Source of the DNA: Rhodanobacter sp. AS-Z3
Lineage (GTDB): Bacteria > Pseudomonadota > Gammaproteobacteria > Xanthomonadales > Rhodanobacteraceae
Direction: 5' to 3'
DNA: 64,000 bases
NCBI RefSeq assembly: GCF_029224025.1
Contig: NZ_CP119392.1
Location: 295,501-359,500 of the forward strand
Position numbers and translations under genes: made by a program. The notes beneath the pieces were generated by a model. That model was not told where the DNA came from and ran no database searches. It saw nothing but the letters and a program-made list of their open reading frames with translations. Shown here in pieces: positions 58,044-64,000 of the stretch (positions within the stretch are counted from its first letter, which is position 1; every line of letters starts with the position of its first letter).

Positions 58044-58670
58044 TCAAAACAAGGACTGGGGAATGATCAGGATGTCCCCGGGGCGCATGACGACGTTGTT
58101 CTTGATCGAGCCACCCATCAGCTCGCCGAGCCGCACCGGGATGCTTTGCTCCGTGCCGTCGGGCAGATGACGAATGATCTTGGCGCTGTTGCCAGCGGCG
58201 AATTTGGTGAGGCCACCGACATCGATCATCACGTCCAGCACGGTCATGCCGCTGCGATAAGGCACGGCCTTGGGCGTGGCCGCCTGCCCGACAACACGCA
58301 CCTGCTGGCTGTAAGCGCCAACGAAACTCTTGACGATCACGGTCACCAGCGGCGAGCGGATGTAGCGACCCAACTCGGTTTCAAGATCCTTGCCCAGCTC
58401 TTCCGGAGACTTGCCGGCGGCCACGATGGACTGCACCAGCGGAATCGAGACGCGCCCATCCGGGCGCACCGGAACGGTGGTGGTCAGCGTCGGATTGTCA
58501 CGCACGAAGATTTCCAGCGAATCGCCCGGCCCGATGAGGTAGCGCTCTGCAGCTTGCGGCGCCGCAGATGCCGCCGTCTTCGGCAGGGGCGCCGTGCTGC
58601 AACCGGCAAGCAACACAAGACCTGCCGCCATGGCCAGCCAGAGAACAAAGTTTCTCGATAACGATTTCAC
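58044..58670 (-). CDS. Polysaccharide export lipoprotein (Wza-like), XrtA-associated
   Basis: A 208-residue lipoprotein with lipobox LLAGC (about residues 21-25), then a Poly_export domain (YLIGPGDSLEIFVRDNPTL near 45) and an SLBB-type domain (VRVVGQAATPKAVPYRSGMT near 125). It ends in IKNNVVMRPGDILIIPQSLF, the family C-terminus. It forms or feeds the outer-membrane export channel. The frame opens far upstream; GTG at 58670 has AGGAGA six bases before it and begins the signal peptide. It lies 17 bases after the priming transferase gene. Confidence 0.93.
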   Translation of the reverse strand: MKSLSRNFVLWLAMAAGLVLLAGCSTAPLPKTAASAAPQAAERYLIGPGDSLEIFVRDNPTLTTTVPVRPDGRVSIPLVQSIVAAGKSPEELGKDLETELGRYIRSPLVTVIVKSFVGAYSQQVRVVGQAATPKAVPYRSGMTVLDVMIDVGGLTKFAAGNSAKIIRHLPDGTEQSIPVRLGELMGGSIKNNVVMRPGDILIIPQSLF

Positions 58671-58687
58671 TGCTCTTCTCCTAAATT

Positions 58688-60088
58688 TCAGCGGGCGCCG
58701 CGTCCGAACAGCACCACTTCCACCGTCTGGATGAGAATGGTCAGGTCGAACACCAGATTCTGGTTCTTCACGTAAAACAGGTCGAACTTCAGCTTTTCCT
58801 CGGCATCCTCCACGGAGGCTCCGTAGGTATAGCGCAGCTGCGCCCAACCAGTCAGCCCCGGCTTGACGCAATGTCGTAGCCAGTAATACCCAATGCGAAT
58901 GTTGAAGTCGTCGACAAAATGCGGCCGTTCCGGGCGCGGGCCGATGATACTCATGTCGCCACGCAACACGTTCCATAGCTGCGGCAACTCGTCCAGGCGC
59001 ACCTTTCGGATGAATCGCCCCACCCGCGTTACCCGATCGTCGTCCTTGGTGGCCCAACGCGCCACACCATCGAGTTCGGCGTCGGTACGCATGCTGCGAA
59101 ACTTGATCACCTGAAACGGTTTGCCGTTCTCCCCGACACGCTCCTGGCGATACAGAATGGGCGCGCCGCGACCTGACTCCAGCCGGATCGCCAGCATCGT
59201 CAACAGCATGAATGGCCACGTCATGAGCAACACCAGCAACGCGACACACACGTCAAAGGTGCGCTTGGTCAGTCGACGCGACATCGAAATGCTGAAGCCT
59301 TCGGAAAAGACCAACCACGACGGATTGGTGAGATCCATCTTGATTTTGCCGGCTTCACGTTCGAAGAAATCGGCAAGTTCGGTCACCGCGATGCCACGTT
59401 GCTTGCATTCCAGCAGCGCGCCGATCGGCAAGGTGCCGCGCCGGTCATCCGGCCCCACCACGATTTCCTCGACGCCGTGCCGAGTCGCCCACTCGAACAG
59501 CGCCTCGTCCGGGTGCCCCAGCAACGGGACGGAAACACATACCGGGTCGTCGCCGACAGGTATGCAACCGAGAATCTTGAATCCACGCTGGTCGGACTTG
59601 CGGCGCATCATGCGGATGACTTCAGCAGCACGTTCGCCGGCACCAAGCATGATGACGCTACGCTTGAACAAGTCAGCGTCTACAAGGCTCAGGAACAGTA
59701 TTCGCCACAACGCCACCACGACGTAGCCCAGCAGCAACGCCAGAATCAGCACGCCACGACCAAGGTAGGCCGGCGCAAACAGGTAATACAACACGGTCAG
59801 CGAAATGCCGCCCAGCAGGAAAGCCACGCCCTGTCGGCTCAGCCGGCCCAGCCAGCCCGCACGCAGATGAACCTGATACAGGCCCAGCGACGCCATGGAG
59901 AAAATCAGCACCCCCGCCACCAGCAGCGAACGCCAGTGCAGGCTTGCGCCAAACACCTCTTGCGCGTTCGCGTCTCCCCAAAAACGTATCCTCAAGGCGG
60001 CGTGAATACACGCCTCCAGCAGCCCAAACTCGATTACCACGAGCAGCAGCTGCCAACGGACCGCTCCCTGTCGGAACATTCGATTCAC
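58688..60088 (-). CDS. Priming sugar-1-phosphate transferase, XrtA/PEP-CTERM system (EpsB-like)
   Basis: A 466-residue membrane enzyme and probably the first gene of the operon. The N-terminal half has about five hydrophobic segments and a nucleotide-binding-like domain (SVIMLGAGERAAEVIRMMRR). The C-terminal bacterial sugar transferase domain has KRTFDVCVALLVLLMTWPFM, QERVGENGKPFQVIKFRSM and VRLDELPQLWNVLRGD followed by SIIGPRPERP. It transfers a sugar phosphate to undecaprenyl phosphate to start the repeat unit. GTG at 60088 has GGAG seven bases upstream and matches family length; the open frame extends 40 codons further. Confidence 0.92.
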   Translation of the reverse strand: MNRMFRQGAVRWQLLLVVIEFGLLEACIHAALRIRFWGDANAQEVFGASLHWRSLLVAGVLIFSMASLGLYQVHLRAGWLGRLSRQGVAFLLGGISLTVLYYLFAPAYLGRGVLILALLLGYVVVALWRILFLSLVDADLFKRSVIMLGAGERAAEVIRMMRRKSDQRGFKILGCIPVGDDPVCVSVPLLGHPDEALFEWATRHGVEEIVVGPDDRRGTLPIGALLECKQRGIAVTELADFFEREAGKIKMDLTNPSWLVFSEGFSISMSRRLTKRTFDVCVALLVLLMTWPFMLLTMLAIRLESGRGAPILYRQERVGENGKPFQVIKFRSMRTDAELDGVARWATKDDDRVTRVGRFIRKVRLDELPQLWNVLRGDMSIIGPRPERPHFVDDFNIRIGYYWLRHCVKPGLTGWAQLRYTYGASVEDAEEKLKFDLFYVKNQNLVFDLTILIQTVEVVLFGRGAR

Positions 60089-61172
60089 ATCGCACTCCTC
60101 TTTCTGACGAGTCCTTCTGTCAGTCCACCGCTTCGCAAAACAGCCGCTTACGTTATCACGAAGTGTGACCGAGTTCAGGTTTATGAAAAGGTGGAGGTGA
60201 TAAAGCACGAAACATGCCCGAACTTGGAAGCGGCCTGGCCGAAGACTCGCTCAGCCTCGCCCCAGTAATCCGGCCGCGCGGCGGCCACGGGAAGACAAAA
60301 GGCGGATCTCACACGAGTGAATTCCTGAAATCGTCAACGATTCAGCCGCCCACCGGGTGGACGCCCATGATCACCGGCGTTTTCGCCGGAGCCTCCCCGA
60401 GCGAGAGCTTCACCAGGCTTCACCCGCGGCCTTCACACGGTTCAGAGCTGGGCTCGTTCAGGTCCAGCCTTCGCGTCACCGCCGTCGTGAGGCGCAACAT
60501 GCGTGGCAAATTGTCACGTTGTAGCTGGCAAGGTCACTTCCTGACCACTTCATGCTGCACCGGCAAGACGCGTTTCTCCATTCCATTCAGGAAGCCTGGG
60601 CCGTTGGACCGGCGAAGTTCGGCCTGGCCACGCAGGATCGAGCCTGCCTGACCCTGGCGGGCACCGCAGAATCGATCGCGTGAGCGCCACACCGGCACGT
60701 ATGGAATGCGACGACGACTTGAAGACTTGCTTCAGAAGCCCACCCCCAGGGTTTGCGGATACCCGGCCCGCCATTTCAACAAGGCTGGCAACTTCCAAGC
60801 CAAGGCAGATGCGGGCACGTTGAGCAGTTCCTGCAACACCCACCGGCCGCAGCACCGAATGGCTGGGCTCGCAGCTTGCCAGCAGCGCCACGCGGTTCGT
60901 TTTCTCGCAGCGGCTATTTGCTGGAAACCAGCGGCCAGGTTGTCGGTACTGGTCAAGTAACCCGCAGCGCAGCGGCTGTCGTCTTCGCGCTGTAAGCACC
61001 GCTGTTGCGAAGCGCGGCAGGACCACATCGCCTTCGGCAGTGGCTGACGACTACACTCGTCGCTCGGCTATGAGTCGTATGCCGAGTTCAAAGCCCATAT
61101 CGCCCGCGCCTTCGGTGCCCGTGTCTTTGAACGAACCCTCACCGTTCCGGTCCCGCACATGAGCACATCAGC
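60089..61172. other. 1.08-kb divergent spacer upstream of the exopolysaccharide operon, no gene seen
   Basis: This stretch separates the divergent exopolysaccharide operon and galE. Short frames are open on both strands, but none resembles a protein or has a good ribosome binding site. A perfect CCGGCG-TTTT-CGCCGG hairpin lies at 60374-60389. No sigma-54 motif like that at 24146 was found. The region should hold the promoter and regulatory sites of the 18-gene operon. Confidence 0.45.
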
Positions 61173-62165
61173 ATGAATACCATCCTCGTCACCGGCGGCG
61201 CCGGATATATCGGCAGCCACGTCGTCCAGCAGCTCACCGAACGTGGCGAGCGGGTGGTCGTACTCGACAATCTCACCAGTGGTTTTCGCGAAGCCGTGGG
61301 TAGCGCCGAACTGGTCGTTGGCGATGTCGGCGACCAAGCGCTGGTCGCGCGCGTGCTGAGTGAACACCGGATCAGCGCCGTGCTGCACTTCGCAGCGCAC
61401 ACGGTGGTACCCGAGTCGGTCCGTGATCCGCTCAAGTACTACGGCAACAACACCTGCAAGACACGCAACCTGCTGGCCTGCTGCGTCGACGCCGGCGTGC
61501 GCCGATTCCTGTTCTCGTCGACCGCCGCCGTTTACGGCATGCCCACCAGCGGCATCGCCGACGAGGACACGCCACTACAGCCGATCAATCCGTACGGCAT
61601 GTCCAAGCTGATGTCCGAGACCATGTTGCGCGACCTCGGCGCCGCCGGCGCGATGCAATACGTGATCCTTCGCTACTTCAATGTCGCCGGCTGCGACCCG
61701 CAGGGCCGCATCGGCCAGTCCACGCCCCACGCCACGCTGCTGCTCAAAGTTGCCTGTGAACATGCCGTCGGCAAGCGACCCAGCCTGTCCATCTTCGGCA
61801 CGGACTACGACACCCCCGACGGCACCGGCATTCGCGACTACATCCACGTCGAGGACCTTGCCGCCGCCCATCTGCGCGCGCTCGATCACCTTCGCGCCGA
61901 CGGCGAATCACTCACCCTGAATTGCGGCTACGGCCACGGCTACAGCGTGCGCGAAGTCATCGACGCCGTGCAGCGGATCAGCGGACGCGCACTGACCGTG
62001 ATCGAACAACCGCGCCGCGCCGGCGACCCCCCCATGCTGATTGCCCGCGCCGACCGCCTGCGCGAACGCCTCGGCTGGACCCCGCGGCACGATGATCTGG
62101 ATTTCATCGTGCGCACGGCGCTGGCGTGGGAACAGAAGCTGGCGGCGGACGCTACGCCGGCGTGA
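61173..62165 (+). CDS. galE: UDP-glucose 4-epimerase
   Basis: A 330-residue SDR epimerase that interconverts UDP-glucose and UDP-galactose (often also the N-acetyl forms). The NAD loop is TGGAGYIGSH (residues 7-16). FSSTAAVYG lies near 118, and the YxxxK motif is in PYGMSKLMSE near 146. LRYFNVAGCDPQGRIGQ near 168 and NCGYGHGYSVREVIDAV near 250 are standard GalE features. ATG at 61173. It is on the opposite strand from the exopolysaccharide operon and probably supplies galactose-type donors to it. Confidence 0.95.
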   Translation: MNTILVTGGAGYIGSHVVQQLTERGERVVVLDNLTSGFREAVGSAELVVGDVGDQALVARVLSEHRISAVLHFAAHTVVPESVRDPLKYYGNNTCKTRNLLACCVDAGVRRFLFSSTAAVYGMPTSGIADEDTPLQPINPYGMSKLMSETMLRDLGAAGAMQYVILRYFNVAGCDPQGRIGQSTPHATLLLKVACEHAVGKRPSLSIFGTDYDTPDGTGIRDYIHVEDLAAAHLRALDHLRADGESLTLNCGYGHGYSVREVIDAVQRISGRALTVIEQPRRAGDPPMLIARADRLRERLGWTPRHDDLDFIVRTALAWEQKLAADATPA

Positions 62166-62367
62166 TTTCGCAACAAAGGCCTCGCCGGCAGCGATAAAGC
62201 GGAGGCCGCTGGACGCGCGCCATGCGCAACTCAACTTATCCGGGGTTGATGATGTCCGATACGAAGCGGCTTGCCTCTGAACAAGCCCGCGAGCATCCAG
62301 GATTTGATAGAGAGCCGCGCTACCCCGACTTGATGGGTCCCCGTCCAACGCTCAGCCACAAATCCAG

Positions 62368-64000
62368 CTACGAGGCCGCACGGCCTGGCTGAGCTACCTC
62401 GGATTTGGCCCGCAAGGCTTCATACAGTTGTGCCGGACCCAGCAGTATGTCCTTCAGGCCATTGCGCACCCGCTCCGAACCCAGCGCCTGGGTACTCATG
62501 GTTGAATGTGCCTCCAGCGCATCCATGATCGCCTGCATCAACGCATGCTTCAGGTCGGGTGAGTTGGCAAACTGTTCCTTGCTGTTGTTGCCGGCCTGCT
62601 GCACCAGGGTTTCGTTCTCCAGCAGCTTGCCCTTGAGCACGCCGTTGACGTAGACCAACTGGTCGTCGTCGGTCAGTTGTCCCTCGAACAGACCATTGAC
62701 CTTCTCGATGATCTCGGCCAGCAAGGCGTGCTGCTTGTCCTGCAACGCGCCACTACCGACTGCGTCCATGGCCGGAATTTTGTAGCCACCCTTACCGTCG
62801 TCCTGGAGGTTCATCGGCTGCCGACCCGCACTGCGCACGGTGTGATGGGTCAGCACCACTTTCGACAAATCCACGGTGTCACGCTCGCGGCCAAACTCCA
62901 GCAGGGGGATCAGCCGCTTGTAGAAGATGAAGCGTTTTTCGATATCGGTATTGCCGTAATCGAATACCTGCGACAGAAACGCATACAGGCGCACGTAGGC
63001 GCCCATGTCGTTCTTGAACAACACCAGCGCGTCCAGTGTGTCTTTGCTCGCCTCGGCCGCCTTGTCGTCGCCGTCCGCCGGTGCGCTCGACCGCGCCTGC
63101 TGCGCGGTCTTGTAACGAGTCAGCAACCGCTGTGCGACGGGAGCAATCGCGGCGCTCAGCTGCGCCTGCGTTCCGTGCAGATCGGTCTCTACCTGCGCCA
63201 CACGATCGACCTCGAAGTCGTCGTAGTGGCCGCTGGCATCGAGCTTGGCGCGCAAGTCGAAAACCAGGTGCGGATCGGTGACCGCTTCCAGTTCGGCGGT
63301 GGCGTAGTAGGTCTTGAACGCCTTGAGGATTTCCGCCGCGTCGTTGACGAAGTCCAGGATGTAGGTGGTGTCTTTACCCGGATGCGCGCGATTCAATCGC
63401 GACAAGGTCTGCACCGCCTGGATGCCGCCGAGCATCTTGTCTACATACATGCCGCACAGCAAGGGCTGGTCGAAGCCGGTCTGGAATTTGTTGGCAACCA
63501 GCAGCAGGTGATAGTCCGGCTGGGCAAACGCATCGCGGATATCGCGACCCTTCAGACCCGGGTTCAAGTCGGCGCTGGTTTCGCTCACCGGTGCAGGGAA
63601 ACTCTCCGGATCATTCACCTCACCGGAGAACGCCACCAACACACCCAGCTGGTAGTGCTGTCGCTCGATATAGCCGCGGATCGCTTTCTGCCAGCGCACC
63701 GCCTCCTTGCGGCTGCCGACCACCACCATCGCTTTGGCCTTGCCGTCGAGCAGCGGCTGCACGTTCTCGCGGTAGTGCTCCACCACGATCTGCACCTTTT
63801 GCGCGATGTTGTAGGGGTGCAGGCGAACCCACTGCATGATTCCCTTCATCGCCGCACTGCGTTCGACCTGCGACTCGTCGTACTCCTTGCCGTCGTGCGC
63901 CAGACGGAAAGCCAGCTTGTACGGCGTGTAGTTCTTCAGCACATCGAGAATGAAGCCTTCCTCGATTGCCTGACGCATCGAGTACACATGGAACGGCTGC
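62368..64000 (-). CDS. hsdR: Type I restriction enzyme R subunit HsdR, C-terminal part (partial)
   Basis: The frame is open through the right edge; the visible 544 codons are the C-terminal half of HsdR. Seen are FHVYSMRQAIEEGFILDVLKN at the edge, MVVVGSRKEAVRWQKAI, the translocase motif V/VI region FQTGFDQPLLCGMYVDK and AVQTLSRLNRAHPGKDTTYILDF, then a helical C-terminal domain with FKNDMGAYVRLYAFLSQ. HsdR translocates DNA with ATP and cuts it when bound to HsdM and HsdS. The ATP-binding Walker A part and nuclease domain lie beyond the window, as do hsdM and hsdS. The end VAQPGRAAS seems normal but cannot be checked. Confidence 0.92.
   Translation of the reverse strand, partial: QPFHVYSMRQAIEEGFILDVLKNYTPYKLAFRLAHDGKEYDESQVERSAAMKGIMQWVRLHPYNIAQKVQIVVEHYRENVQPLLDGKAKAMVVVGSRKEAVRWQKAIRGYIERQHYQLGVLVAFSGEVNDPESFPAPVSETSADLNPGLKGRDIRDAFAQPDYHLLLVANKFQTGFDQPLLCGMYVDKMLGGIQAVQTLSRLNRAHPGKDTTYILDFVNDAAEILKAFKTYYATAELEAVTDPHLVFDLRAKLDASGHYDDFEVDRVAQVETDLHGTQAQLSAAIAPVAQRLLTRYKTAQQARSSAPADGDDKAAEASKDTLDALVLFKNDMGAYVRLYAFLSQVFDYGNTDIEKRFIFYKRLIPLLEFGRERDTVDLSKVVLTHHTVRSAGRQPMNLQDDGKGGYKIPAMDAVGSGALQDKQHALLAEIIEKVNGLFEGQLTDDDQLVYVNGVLKGKLLENETLVQQAGNNSKEQFANSPDLKHALMQAIMDALEAHSTMSTQALGSERVRNGLKDILLGPAQLYEALRAKSEVAQPGRAAS

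Noticed and set aside
61048..61175. Open frame reading into the galE start (contains YESYAEFKAHIARAFGARVF)
   Set aside because: No start codon in frame after the preceding TGA. It might be a gene remnant, but nothing can be matched to it.
62252..62392. 46-codon plus-strand frame overlapping the end of hsdR
   Set aside because: It overlaps the hsdR 3' end on the opposite strand and shows no recognisable family. It is too short to support.

Overview
The window looks like a chromosomal segment of a high-GC gammaproteobacterium of the Xanthomonadales (Lysobacterales), most likely Rhodanobacteraceae (a Rhodanobacter- or Dyella-like organism). This is inferred from a XanB2-type chorismatase at the left edge, the canonical gammaproteobacterial atp operon, GGGAAC-rich intergenic palindromes of the kind seen in this order, and a complete exosortase A (XrtA)/PEP-CTERM exopolysaccharide locus. 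No tRNA, rRNA, insertion sequence or CRISPR array was recognised.

Layout. 0-1.1 kb: chorismatase (aryl-polyene pigment and ubiquinone precursors), with the first codons of a divergent gene at the extreme edge. 1.2-3.2 kb: glmU and a lipoprotein with a TonB-C-like fold. 3.3-10.95 kb: the atpIBEFHAGDC operon on the minus strand, with a recognisable promoter, a TTG start for atpI and structured repeats in several spacers. 11.1-12.9 kb: phasin, a DnaQ-like exonuclease and queD. 12.96-15.35 kb: two nucleotide-sugar genes (UDP-glucuronate epimerase type and UDP-HexNAc 6-dehydrogenase). 15.5-23.05 kb: prsT, prsR, prsK (TPR lipoprotein, sigma-54 activator, sensor kinase of the PEP-CTERM system) and wecB. 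23.3-24.1 kb: one PEP-CTERM cargo protein with a perfect sigma-54 promoter.

25.2-37.2 kb is a plus-strand accessory block. It holds two tandem paralogous secreted proteins that resemble exo-rhamnogalacturonan lyases, then a Wzx-type flippase, two asparagine-synthetase-like proteins lacking the glutaminase cysteine, a short phosphatidylserine-decarboxylase-like protein with a complete self-processing site, and a 64-residue membrane protein translationally coupled to it. Parts of this block look AT-richer than the surroundings. It is the least described part of the window.

37.4-60.1 kb is a compact minus-strand run of 18 genes with overlapping or nearly touching ends: priming glycosyltransferase, export lipoprotein, chain-length protein, tyrosine kinase, outer-membrane protein, ATPase, deacetylase, FemAB-like protein, glycosyltransferases, exosortase A, amidotransferase, O-glycosylation ligase, and two less familiar members (an ATP-grasp enzyme and an alpha/alpha-toroid protein). 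61.2-62.2 kb: galE. From 62.4 kb to the right edge: the C-terminal part of a type I restriction HsdR subunit.

Together the sugar-nucleotide genes (glmU, wecB, dehydrogenase, epimerases, galE) could supply an amino-sugar and uronic-acid exopolysaccharide that the 18-gene locus assembles. The plus-strand flippase fills the Wzx role missing from that locus. PrsK/PrsR with RpoN probably switch on the PEP-CTERM cargo that exosortase A processes. Statements about function rest on recognised motifs and gene context; no database search was possible.
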